Positions 47,820-55,605 of a stretch of 64,000 nt of DNA are shown here, piece after piece (positions within the stretch are counted from its first letter, which is position 1; every line of letters starts with the position of its first letter). The translations under genes were made by a program, and so were the position numbers. The stretch lies in assembly GCA_028285085.1 (NCBI GenBank), contig JANQQI010000075.1, positions 1-64,000 of the forward strand. Direction: 5' to 3'. The notes below the pieces were generated by a model. It ran no database searches. It was not told the origin of the DNA and saw only the letters and a program-made list of their open reading frames with translations. This DNA comes from Saprospiraceae bacterium. Its GTDB lineage: Bacteria > Bacteroidota > Bacteroidia > Chitinophagales > Saprospiraceae.

Positions 47820-48740
47820 TTACTTCACTTTAAATTCATAGGTAATTGTACCACACTGCTTATCCAATTCACCTGAGCGGAACTTCCATCGTTTCGCGTT
47901 GGCAATGGCTGCGTTGATCAACGAACGTGCTGTTGTGGTAGAACCAGCCTGGGTATACTTGGCAGACAATACATTACCGGCGGAATCCACACAAACCCGG
48001 ACAACTACAGTACCCGTCTCTTGTGATCGCTCCGATACTTTCGGGCCTCGACCACCACGATTACCCAATCCTCCACCAACCTGTCCTCTTCCCGTACTGA
48101 TTCCGTCCAGATTATTTGAATTTGGATCGCCGTTTGGATCGGCTTGGTTACCGGAGGTACCGGTATTACCTTTACCGTCACCGCTTTGCCCAAATAGGCC
48201 ACCGATTTCGCCTTTCAGCTTCTCGGCTTCAGCTTTCTTACGTGCTTCTTCGGCTTTGCGGGCTTCCTCAGCTTTACGCTTCGCTTCGGCTTCAGCTTTG
48301 CGTTTGGCCTCTTCTTCTGCCCTTTTCTTGCGCTCTGCGTCTTCGCGCTTTTTACGCTCCGCTTCTTCTTTTTGCTTTTGTATCGCGCGCTCCTTCGAGC
48401 GTTGGTCTTCTAATACTTTTTGAGGGTCTGGCTTAGCAGGCTCAGGCTCACTGACCTCTGGCTCTGACAATTCTGGCTCGCTTACTTCTTCAACCACTTC
48501 AGGCTCACTGGCCTCTTCTTCGGTTTCCTCTTCCGCGGCGGGTGGAGCAGAGACTTCCTCACCTTGTCCAATATCTGGTTGGCCGAAACTAATCAGAATT
48601 CCTTCCTGTCCAGGAGGTGGATCAGGGTAAGTGAAAATGTTGAGGAACAACAAAATCAACATCAAAATACCTACGGTTCCGGATACGACCCGTGCGATAT
48701 TTCGGTACTTGGGTTCTTGTAATACAGCGTAGGCTCTCAT
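47820..48740 (-). CDS. TonB-like energy transducer with charged linker
   Basis: A 306-aa protein with one N-terminal transmembrane helix (about residues 20-38, VSGTVGILMLILLFLNIF). An acidic Pro/Glu segment follows (about 55-110), then a long Lys/Glu/Ala-rich helix (about 110-180, repeated AEAKRKAEE) as in TolA/TonB proteins, and a Gly/Asn-rich stretch. The C-terminal TonB/TolA-like domain has VVRVCVDSAGNVLSAKYTQ and NAKRWKFRSG. It likely spans the periplasm to pass proton-motive energy to the outer membrane. The upstream exbB and two exbD genes on the same strand supply the motor. It could also be a TolA-like protein. No tolB or pal is adjacent. Confidence 0.88.
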   Translation of the reverse strand: MRAYAVLQEPKYRNIARVVSGTVGILMLILLFLNIFTYPDPPPGQEGILISFGQPDIGQGEEVSAPPAAEEETEEEASEPEVVEEVSEPELSEPEVSEPEPAKPDPQKVLEDQRSKERAIQKQKEEAERKKREDAERKKRAEEEAKRKAEAEAKRKAEEARKAEEARKKAEAEKLKGEIGGLFGQSGDGKGNTGTSGNQADPNGDPNSNNLDGISTGRGQVGGGLGNRGGRGPKVSERSQETGTVVVRVCVDSAGNVLSAKYTQAGSTTTARSLINAAIANAKRWKFRSGELDKQCGTITYEFKVK

Positions 48741-48827
48741 GACAAATAGATTTAGTGATATACGCTTAAAACGATAAGGTAAGCGATTTGATACAAACTT
48801 GCACGATCTTTTAGATTTCCTTAACAG

Positions 48828-49235
48828 CTATTCTTCAACGGCCATTATGGCGTTGATATTGAGTCGCATGGCAATATCCATGACTAAAGCGACCGATTCG
48901 ATAGGTGCATTAGGATTCGGAGAAATGGTAATATCCAGCTGCCGGCCACCATTTTTACGCACCAATCGGCGCAAACCTGCTTCGAGGTTATCCCCGGAGA
49001 CGCGGTTCCCATCAAGTCGGAATGTGCCGCTACTACTAATGGCTACATCATTAATATCACTGCTGGAAATCGTTTGTTTGTTGCTCTTGCCGGGCAATTT
49101 GAGGTTTAGGGCGTTAGGTGCCACCAGGCTGGAAGTCAGCATGAAGAAAATTAGAAGCAGAAAGATAATGTCTGTCAAGGACGACATATTAAACTCTGCG
49201 GATATTTTGCTGCGCTTTTTTAACCCCATGAGCAA
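48828..49235 (-). CDS. exbD: ExbD/TolR-type biopolymer transport protein (second copy)
   Basis: A 135-aa protein with one transmembrane helix carrying the essential Asp: MSSLTDIIFLLLIFFMLTSSL (about residues 17-37). A periplasmic ExbD/TolR domain follows. It is adjacent to a paralogue of the same size (its stop directly meets the start region of the upstream ExbD gene, without a gap). The proton-motive-force subunit acts with ExbB and the TonB-like protein. Two unequal ExbD copies per operon are common in Bacteroidota. Confidence 0.93.
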   Translation of the reverse strand: MLMGLKKRSKISAEFNMSSLTDIIFLLLIFFMLTSSLVAPNALNLKLPGKSNKQTISSSDINDVAISSSGTFRLDGNRVSGDNLEAGLRRLVRKNGGRQLDITISPNPNAPIESVALVMDIAMRLNINAIMAVEE

Positions 49236-49637
49236 TTAAGATTTACGTGGTTGAGTAGCCAAAATAATCTTGGAGTTCAAGTTCTTGGCAATTTCCATAA
49301 TCTGCTGCACCCGTTTAAACGCGACACCCTTTTCGGCTACTACCGTAACGGTCGCATTCTGCCGATTATCGGTTTTAGATAGCTCATAATTAATGGCACC
49401 ACGCAATTCGCGCAATCCAATCTTCTTTCCGTTCAAGGTCAAGTTGCCATTCTTTTCCAAACCAACGGTTACTGAAATCGGCGCAACTGTCTTGGAATCT
49501 GATTCAGGAAGATCAAAAGAGTCAACGCGTACAAAGTTTGCCGTCAACATAAAGAAGATCAATAACAGGAAGATGATGTCTGTCAGTGACGACATACTAA
49601 ATTCAGCATTGACCTTATTTCGTTTTTTAAGCCCCAT
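49236..49637 (-). CDS. exbD: ExbD/TolR-type biopolymer transport protein (first copy)
   Basis: A 133-aa protein with the same opening MGLKKRNKVNAEFSMSSLTD and transmembrane segment IIFLLLIFFMLTANF (conserved Asp in SLTD). The periplasmic domain differs from the other copy (VTVVAEKGVAFKRVQQIMEIAK). It lies 10 bases after the ExbB gene. The two ExbDs may form mixed dimers in the motor or serve different TonB partners. Confidence 0.93.
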   Translation of the reverse strand: MGLKKRNKVNAEFSMSSLTDIIFLLLIFFMLTANFVRVDSFDLPESDSKTVAPISVTVGLEKNGNLTLNGKKIGLRELRGAINYELSKTDNRQNATVTVVAEKGVAFKRVQQIMEIAKNLNSKIILATQPRKS

Positions 49638-49647
49638 GAATTCAGGA

Positions 49648-50334
49648 TTAAGCAGCAGGTTCTTGCAATAGGTCCATAAACTCTACGGTGGTGCGCTCCA
49701 TTTTGAAGATCACCTTTTCCACGTTCGCCACCAAAATATTATAACCTACAAAAGCAAAAATACCAATCGCTAGACCGAAAGCCGTTGTAATCAAGGCCTG
49801 GTAGATACCACCAGCCAATACATCCGGAGTAACGTTTTGCTCGGTTGACATCCGGTAGAAGGCGAGAATCATACCGGTTACTGTTCCGAAGAAACCAATC
49901 ATCGGTGCCGCACCGGCAATACTCGCTAAGCGAGATAGATTTTTTTCGAGCTTGAATATCTCCAAGTTGCCTACGTTTTCAATGGCCGCATCGATATCAC
50001 GGAGCGGCTTACCGATCCGCAATAATCCTTTTTCGACCATACGAGCAGCTGGAGAATCTGTATTTTGACAAAGTGCCTTTGCGCCGGCGATATTTCCGGC
50101 CGCGACGTTAGCACGAATATTATTAATGAAACCTTCGTCGGTTTGCCCTGCTTTGCTGATCGTCAAATAACGTTCGATGAAAATGTAGAGGGCGATAATG
50201 GCCAGAATGAAAAGAATTACGTAAATCGCCATCCCCAACGGGCCACCATCACTGATAATGTCCCATAGACTTTGGCTCTTTTCTTCAATGTCAATATCTG
50301 GATTTTGGAAAAGAAGGATATTGTTAAATAACAT
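49648..50334 (-). CDS. exbB: ExbB/TolQ/MotA family proton channel protein
   Basis: A 228-aa protein with three transmembrane helices (about residues 33-55, 135-160 and 175-200). It has the family motifs LASIAGAAPMIGFFGTVTGMI and ALITTAFGLAIGIFAFVGYN. It forms the pentameric inner-membrane channel that, with ExbD, converts proton flow to motion and drives TonB. It is the first gene of the exbB-exbD-exbD-tonB-like operon, which ends in a terminator near 47.78 kb. Confidence 0.94.
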   Translation of the reverse strand: MLFNNILLFQNPDIDIEEKSQSLWDIISDGGPLGMAIYVILFILAIIALYIFIERYLTISKAGQTDEGFINNIRANVAAGNIAGAKALCQNTDSPAARMVEKGLLRIGKPLRDIDAAIENVGNLEIFKLEKNLSRLASIAGAAPMIGFFGTVTGMILAFYRMSTEQNVTPDVLAGGIYQALITTAFGLAIGIFAFVGYNILVANVEKVIFKMERTTVEFMDLLQEPAA

Positions 50335-50532
50335 TGGTTCCCTTTAGGTTATTAAGTTGGATTTTTCAAATAGCAAAACGATTAAACGATTTTGCCGCGC
50401 ACAAATTATCAATTGCCCCACTAAAATTAAAGTTTTTTATAAAATTTCTGTAAAACCATTTCCCCCTACCCAATTGTTGTAACATTTGAAGAATGTATGG
50501 AGTAGAATGCAGAGAGAAGTCCTCATTTTTTG

Positions 50533-50540
50533 TAAATTTG
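50533..50540 (+). promoter_or_regulatory. Putative -7 promoter element of beta-oxidation operon
   Basis: TAAATTTG matches TAnnTTTG, 56 bases before the ATG at 50597. It lies inside the longer possible reading frame beginning at 50486, which argues that the longer start is wrong. Confidence 0.6.
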
Positions 50541-50596
50541 TCAATCTAGCGAAAATTCGCTGGATCAATTTTAATGACTTTACTAATAATCAAATC

Positions 50597-53047
50597 ATGG
50601 CTCAAACCCTAGCAACTGAAAAAACCGATCAAAACGGGCAAGCCGTTTTGCACCAGCACCGGCACATCAAAAAAGTGGCGGTACTCGGATCGGGGATCAT
50701 GGGATCGGGCATTGCCTGTCATTTTGCCAATATCGGCGTGGAGGTAGTGATGCTCGATATCGTTCCTTTCGATCTAAAAGATGAAGAAAAAGACAACCGC
50801 AGTGCGCGCAATCGTATCGTCGATTCGGCTCTCAAAGCGGCGATCAAATCCAAACCCGCAGCCTTGTACGACAAGCGTTTTGCCAGTCGGATTGAGACTG
50901 GTAACTTCGACGATGATTTTGAGAAAATTAGCGACTGCGATTGGGTAATTGAAGTTGTGGTAGAGCGATTGGATATTAAAAAGCAAGTCTTTGAAAAAGT
51001 TGACCAGTTTCGTAAAAAAGGTGCTTTAGTCACTTCCAATACATCAGGTATCCCGATCCACATGATGATGGAAGGCCGCAGCGAAGATTTCAAAAAGCAT
51101 TTCTGTGGTACCCACTTTTTCAATCCTCCACGCTACATGCGATTGCTGGAAATCATCCCTACGCCAGAGACCGATCCGGGCATTGTTGATTTCCTGATGC
51201 AATACGGAGATGTGTTCCTCGGAAAGCAAACCGTACTTTGTAAGGACACGCCAGCCTTCATTGCAAACCGAGTGGGGGTATACGCCATGGCTAAAATCTA
51301 TCAGTTGACCAGCGAACTAGGTTTGCGCATTGAGGAGGTAGATAAGCTCACCGGCCCGGTCATTGGTCGTCCTAAAACCGGCACGTTCCGCCTTGGCGAT
51401 CTGGTAGGCCACGATACGGCGGCCAACGTTATTAAGGGTATCAAAGCCAATTGCCCGAACGACGAGCAAGCCTCAGCTTTTGAAATTCCGGCGTACTTAC
51501 AATTCTTGCTTGACAATAAATTCCTGGGCAACAAAACCAAAAAAGGATTTTACGAAAAAACAAAAGAACGCGACGCCTCCGGCCGCCCCGTTATTTTGGC
51601 TCTGAATCTGGAGACACTAGAATACGCTCCTTCACAAAAGCCAGATTTGCCGAGCCTCAAGCTGGCGAAGCAAATTGAGGAATTAAACAAGCGCGTTCCG
51701 GCTTTATTTGATGCCGAAGATAAAGGCGGAGAACTCATCCGACGCTCTTTAGCGGGCTTATTTGCCTATGTGTCTAATCGCGTACCCGAAATTTCGGACA
51801 ACCTCTTCAGTATCGACGATGCACTACGCACCGGCTTTGCCTGGGAAATCGGGCCATTCCAGTACTGGGATATGATAGGTATTGAAAAAGGTATTGCTAC
51901 GGCTGAAGCTCAAGGCGATCAGATTGCCGATTGGGTGAAAGGCATGCTAGCGGCGGGCCATACCAATTTCTATAAAGTAGAAAACGGTGTACGTAAGTTT
52001 TACGATATCGCTTCGCAGTCTTATCAACCTATTCCCGGTGCCGAAGAGTTTATCATCCTCGACAATTACCGAGAAAAACCACCAGTTTATAAAAACAGCG
52101 AAATCGTTCTACACGATATCGGTGATGGCGTCCTTTGCTTGGAATTCACCAGCAAAATGAATGCGATCGGTGAAGGCATCTTACGCGGTATCAATGAATC
52201 GATCCGCATTGCCGAAGAAGAAGGCTGGAAAGGTTTGGTGATTGGTAATAATGCCCAAAACTTCACCGTCGGTGCCAATCTAATGATGATCGGCATGTTT
52301 GCTTATCAGCAAGAATTCGACGAGTTAAATATGGCCGTCAACTTGTTCCAACAAACAACGATGCGCTGTCGCTATTCCAGTATTCCGGTGGTCGCCGCTA
52401 CGCAAGGCTACACCTTCGGAGGGGGCTGCGAGACGATCATGCACTGTGATGCGGCGCTTTGTGCAGCTGAATCTTACATTGGTTTGGTAGAAGTTGGGGT
52501 CGGTCTAATTCCTGGTGGTGGCGGTACCAAAGAATTTGCCGTCCGCGCCTCTGATAAATTCTTCGAAGGAGACGTTATGATTCCGACTTTGATTGATAAG
52601 TTCAAAACGATCGCAATGGCCAGCGTCGCCACATCCGCTTGGGAAGCTTACAAATACGATTATTTGCTGCCACATAAGGATAGCGTAGTCGTGAATACCC
52701 AGCGCAACATCGGCGAAGCCAAGAAGAAAGTTCTGGCCTTAGCCGATAATTATACACAGCCTATCCAGCGTGAAGATGTCACCGTTTTAGGTCGTACTGG
52801 CATGGCGGCTTGCTACGTTGCCGCTAATGAACTCCGCCTGGGTAATTACGCCAGCGAGCACGATATCAAGATCGCTCACAAAATCGCCTACGTTCTTTGC
52901 GGTGGTGATTTGACTGGCACGCAAAAGGTCTCCGAGCAGTATTTGTTGGACATTGAGCGCGAGGCATTCCTCAGTTTGTGTGGGGAGCAAAAGACCTTGG
53001 AGCGGATTCAGCATATGTTGCAGACGAATAAGCCGTTGCGGAATTAG
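50597..53047 (+). CDS. fadN: 3-hydroxyacyl-CoA dehydrogenase/enoyl-CoA hydratase fusion (FadN type)
   Basis: The start at 50597 (MAQTLATEKTDQ) is chosen because a promoter element lies just before it. The 816-aa product has an N-terminal NAD-binding Rossmann domain (GSGIMGSGIACHFANIG near residues 31-47, THFFNPPRYMRLLEIIP near 170) and the HAD C-terminal helical domain. A second, degenerate HAD C-terminal segment follows (about 390-500). The C-terminal crotonase domain (about 510-720) has GNNAQNFTVGANLMMIG and TFGGGCETIMHCDAAL. Order HAD-then-hydratase fits FadN rather than FadB. It carries out the hydration and oxidation steps of fatty-acid beta-oxidation, with the thiolase gene downstream. 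Confidence 0.92.
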   Translation: MAQTLATEKTDQNGQAVLHQHRHIKKVAVLGSGIMGSGIACHFANIGVEVVMLDIVPFDLKDEEKDNRSARNRIVDSALKAAIKSKPAALYDKRFASRIETGNFDDDFEKISDCDWVIEVVVERLDIKKQVFEKVDQFRKKGALVTSNTSGIPIHMMMEGRSEDFKKHFCGTHFFNPPRYMRLLEIIPTPETDPGIVDFLMQYGDVFLGKQTVLCKDTPAFIANRVGVYAMAKIYQLTSELGLRIEEVDKLTGPVIGRPKTGTFRLGDLVGHDTAANVIKGIKANCPNDEQASAFEIPAYLQFLLDNKFLGNKTKKGFYEKTKERDASGRPVILALNLETLEYAPSQKPDLPSLKLAKQIEELNKRVPALFDAEDKGGELIRRSLAGLFAYVSNRVPEISDNLFSIDDALRTGFAWEIGPFQYWDMIGIEKGIATAEAQGDQIADWVKGMLAAGHTNFYKVENGVRKFYDIASQSYQPIPGAEEFIILDNYREKPPVYKNSEIVLHDIGDGVLCLEFTSKMNAIGEGILRGINESIRIAEEEGWKGLVIGNNAQNFTVGANLMMIGMFAYQQEFDELNMAVNLFQQTTMRCRYSSIPVVAATQGYTFGGGCETIMHCDAALCAAESYIGLVEVGVGLIPGGGGTKEFAVRASDKFFEGDVMIPTLIDKFKTIAMASVATSAWEAYKYDYLLPHKDSVVVNTQRNIGEAKKKVLALADNYTQPIQREDVTVLGRTGMAACYVAANELRLGNYASEHDIKIAHKIAYVLCGGDLTGTQKVSEQYLLDIEREAFLSLCGEQKTLERIQHMLQTNKPLRN

Positions 53048-53062
53048 TAGGTCGAAGACACC

Positions 53063-53075
53063 AGATGCCAGATTC
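53063..53075 (+). repeat. Left arm of 13-bp inverted repeat around S23-like gene
   Basis: AGATGCCAGATTC here is the exact reverse complement of 53477-53489. A second partial copy of the unit (AGATGCCAGAC, 53078-53088) follows at once. The arm lies between the fadN stop and the S23-like ATG. Confidence 0.85.
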
Positions 53076-53090
53076 AAAGATGCCAGACGA

Positions 53091-53450
53091 ATGAGTAGAC
53101 ACAATTTCAAAGAAATGAGGATTTGGCAAAGATCTCGTCAACTGGTTTCTAAAATCTATCAATTAACCGCTGAATTTCCAGAAGAGGAAAAATTCACCTT
53201 GACACGACAGATTCGCCGATCAGCTATTTCCATTCCGTCGAATATTGCCGAAGGCTGTGGACGTGGTAGCAATAAACAACTCATGCATTTCCTTGACATC
53301 GCGTAGGGATCATGTTTTGAATTGGAAACACAATTAATTCTAGCTACCGATTTATTATTTATCAAAAATGGAACAGCAGATCAGCTTGCTCTTGAAATCC
53401 GTGAAATCCAAAAAATGATTGACGGCTTCAAAACAACTTTAAAATCATAA
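53091..53450 (+). pseudogene. S23/IVP-type four-helix-bundle gene broken by in-frame TAG
   Basis: The frame reads MSRHNFKEMRIWQRSRQLVS... IRRSAISIPSNIAEGCGRGS... and is clearly the S23 family, the protein coded by intervening sequences in some 23S rRNA genes and by many stand-alone genes. At 53304-53306 a TAG replaces one codon. Without any frame change the family's C-terminal half follows (GSCFELETQLILATDLLFIK...EIQKMIDGFKTTLKS) to a TAA at 53448. One base change would restore a normal 119-aa protein, so the nonsense mutation is probably recent. The first 71 residues alone would lack the third and fourth helices. The gene sits in the 475 bases between fadN and the thiolase gene, enclosed by a 13-bp inverted repeat. 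Confidence 0.85.
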
Positions 53451-53476
53451 TTGGATCATTCTATATCTGATGTCTG

Positions 53477-53489
53477 GAATCTGGCATCT
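53477..53489 (+). repeat. Right arm of 13-bp inverted repeat around S23-like gene
   Basis: GAATCTGGCATCT is the perfect complement of 53063-53075. The surrounding bases continue the same theme (GTCTGG and ATCTGATG units), giving a patchy longer inverted repeat. It ends 34 bases before the thiolase ATG. Confidence 0.85.
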
Positions 53490-53522
53490 CGATATCTCAA
53501 TGGTCCTAAAACATTTGCAAAA

Positions 53523-54695
53523 ATGAACGCATACATCGTAAAAGCATATCGAAGCGCCGTAGGCAAAGCCAAACGTGGCGGCTTCCGTAACTTCCGCTCA
53601 GATGACCTGGCGGTAGAAGTAGTCAAACATTTAATGCAGCAAGTACCAGAGCTTGATCCATCGCAAGTGGATGATGTGATTGTGGGCTGTGCTAATCCTG
53701 AAGGCGAACAAGGCTTTCAAATTGGTCGCCAAATCTCGGTACGGGCCCTTGGCAAGCCAGTGCCCGGCATGACCGTTAACCGCTACTGCGCCTCTGGGTT
53801 GGAGACCATATCCATCGCCGTGGCGAAAATCCAGGCGGGGATGGGCGAATGCTACCTCGCCGGAGGTACAGAAAGCATGAGTATGATCCCTATGACCGGC
53901 TATAAGCTAGCACCTAGCTACGCGGTGGCGAGCAGTACCCCTAACTATCTCGCCAGTATGGGCGCTACTGCCGAAGCGGTAGCCAACAAATACGAGATCA
54001 GTCGGGAAGATGCCGATGCCTTTGCCTATCGCTCACACATGCGCGCGGCTCAGGCCATCGACGCAGGTAAATTCAACGATCAGATTGTGCCGGTAACGGT
54101 GCAAGAAGTATCCGTTAAAAATAATAAGCGGGTAGAATCCGAGCATACCGTAGCGATGGATGAAGGTGTACGCCGCAGCACGACCGTTGAAGCATTGGCC
54201 AGATTACGGCCGGTATTCAAAAATGGTGGTATTGTCACCGCTGGAAACTCTTCACAAACCTCGGACGGAGCGGCCTTTGTACTCGTGATGAGCGAACGTA
54301 TGGTCAAAGCCTTGAATCTGGAGCCCATCGCGCGCATGGCATCTTGCTCGGTAGCGGGCGTCGATCCTTTGTACATGGGCATTGGTCCTTGTGCAGCCAT
54401 CCCAAAGGCCTTACAACAGGCCGGGCTGCAGCTTAATGATGTTGACCTAGTTGAGCTCAACGAAGCCTTTGCGACGCAAGCGCTGGCGGTCATCAAAGAA
54501 ATGGGCTTAGATCCAGAGATCGTGAACGTCAATGGGGGGGCCATCGCCTTGGGTCACCCGCTGGGTTGTACCGGCGCAAAACTATCAACGCAGCTCTTCA
54601 GTGAGATGCGGGCCAGGAAGCAGAAATATGGTATGGTCACCGCTTGCGTGGGGGGTGGACAGGGCATCGCCGGTATCTATGAGTTATTGAATTAA
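53523..54695 (+). CDS. fadA: Acetyl-CoA acyltransferase (thiolase)
   Basis: The start at ATG 53523 (MNAYIVKAYRSAVGK) is the family-typical beginning. A TTG at 53451 is in frame, but its product would run through the repeat arm. The 390-aa enzyme has the nucleophilic Cys in VNRYCASGLETI (about residue 89), AGGTESMSMIP, NEAFATQALAV, NGGAIALGHPLGCTGAKL (catalytic His) and the second active Cys in VTACVGGGQG. It cleaves 3-ketoacyl-CoA in the final step of beta-oxidation and pairs with the upstream FadN-type fusion. The inserted S23-like element separates the two genes, but the pair probably still forms one transcription unit. Confidence 0.94.
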   Translation: MNAYIVKAYRSAVGKAKRGGFRNFRSDDLAVEVVKHLMQQVPELDPSQVDDVIVGCANPEGEQGFQIGRQISVRALGKPVPGMTVNRYCASGLETISIAVAKIQAGMGECYLAGGTESMSMIPMTGYKLAPSYAVASSTPNYLASMGATAEAVANKYEISREDADAFAYRSHMRAAQAIDAGKFNDQIVPVTVQEVSVKNNKRVESEHTVAMDEGVRRSTTVEALARLRPVFKNGGIVTAGNSSQTSDGAAFVLVMSERMVKALNLEPIARMASCSVAGVDPLYMGIGPCAAIPKALQQAGLQLNDVDLVELNEAFATQALAVIKEMGLDPEIVNVNGGAIALGHPLGCTGAKLSTQLFSEMRARKQKYGMVTACVGGGQGIAGIYELLN

Positions 54696-54729
54696 AAACA
54701 GTTAGCGATACTAACGAGATAAAAATATC

Positions 54730-54761
54730 TGGCCTGGCGGATCATCCGTCAGGCCATTTTT
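54730..54761. terminator. Terminator after thiolase gene
   Basis: TGGCCTG-CGGAT and ATCCG-CAGGCCA form a strong hairpin followed by TTTTT. It lies between the thiolase gene and the convergent lipoprotein gene. Confidence 0.85.
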
Positions 54762-54763
54762 AC

Positions 54764-55414
54764 TTACTGCTGTTTGTCATAATACTGATACAAGCAGCGA
54801 TTGAGCATGTAGACCATTTTACGTTCTCGGGTGTTCTTATCTCTCAACTCCCGCTTTTTTCGTAAGCTCAAGCTCTGATGTGGCAGACGGGTGTAGTAAT
54901 AGCCGTGATAAAATGGGAAGGGCGATTCCAGAGCTTCAAAGGATGGCTCCATGACAACCAATTTGCCTTTAACGGGATTATACTCCGTATCTAATACCGC
55001 ATCATCGAGTCCGACAACGTAATATTGCTGAATGCTGGAGAGCTGAGAGGATGAGATGACTTGTAGATTGGTGTCTCTTAATATTCCGGATAGCTCTCCC
55101 GAACGGACCTGCTTGGCATCCTGAGCATAAAAATAGTAGACCTCACAGAAGTCAAATTCTACATTAAAAGCACGAATCATTTCCTTATGATGAAACTCTA
55201 ATTGCTTTTTCAAATCCTTAGCCGCCGCCTCTTGTCCATTATCCATGAAATAATTATATCGATCTAAATACGTATTTAAACGTACCAGAATCGTACTCTC
55301 CTTTAACTGGTTGATATGAGAACGAGCCACCTGATGGCGCGTCGTCTGACAACTCATGGTCATCAATCCTAAGGCTATGAAAATGAAGGTATATAATGGT
55401 ATTCTTGCTCGCAT
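54764..55414 (-). CDS. Putative lipoprotein of unknown function
   Basis: With the start at 55414 (MRARIPLYTFIFIALGLMTMSC) the protein is 216 aa with a lipobox (MTMSC, Cys22). An upstream ATG at 55426 is also in frame. The mature part has a helical region (about residues 35-80, with NQLKESTILVRLNTYLDRYNYF), then a mixed alpha/beta region (VEFDFCEVYYFYAQDAKQV, KGKLVVMEPSFEALESPF) and a very basic end (LSLRKKRELRDKNTRERKMVYMLN). I do not recognise a family. It stands alone, convergent with the thiolase gene and divergent from the metalloprotease gene. Confidence 0.65.
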   Translation of the reverse strand: MRARIPLYTFIFIALGLMTMSCQTTRHQVARSHINQLKESTILVRLNTYLDRYNYFMDNGQEAAAKDLKKQLEFHHKEMIRAFNVEFDFCEVYYFYAQDAKQVRSGELSGILRDTNLQVISSSQLSSIQQYYVVGLDDAVLDTEYNPVKGKLVVMEPSFEALESPFPFYHGYYYTRLPHQSLSLRKKRELRDKNTRERKMVYMLNRCLYQYYDKQQ

Positions 55415-55605
55415 AATCTCTTCCATTTCGTTTTAACGAAAGTTAAACATTATTTCTCCATTCCAGGTCCTGAATTGTATAAACGAGTCTTTTCAATTCG
55501 TAAAGCTTTCTTTTCATCCCTCTCTCCTACCCTAATGTCACAAGCATAGTTCTTCTCGGCTTATAAAGATATATCCCCATTCTTTTCACCTTAAAATGTT
55601 TGCTT

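Noticed and set aside
50486-50596. Longer start for the FadN-type gene at 50486
   Set aside because: The extra 37 residues do not resemble the family and the likely promoter element (50533-50540) lies inside them.
53451-53522. Thiolase start at TTG 53451
   Set aside because: It would translate the repeat arm and add 24 unrelated residues. ATG 53523 begins with the family-typical sequence.
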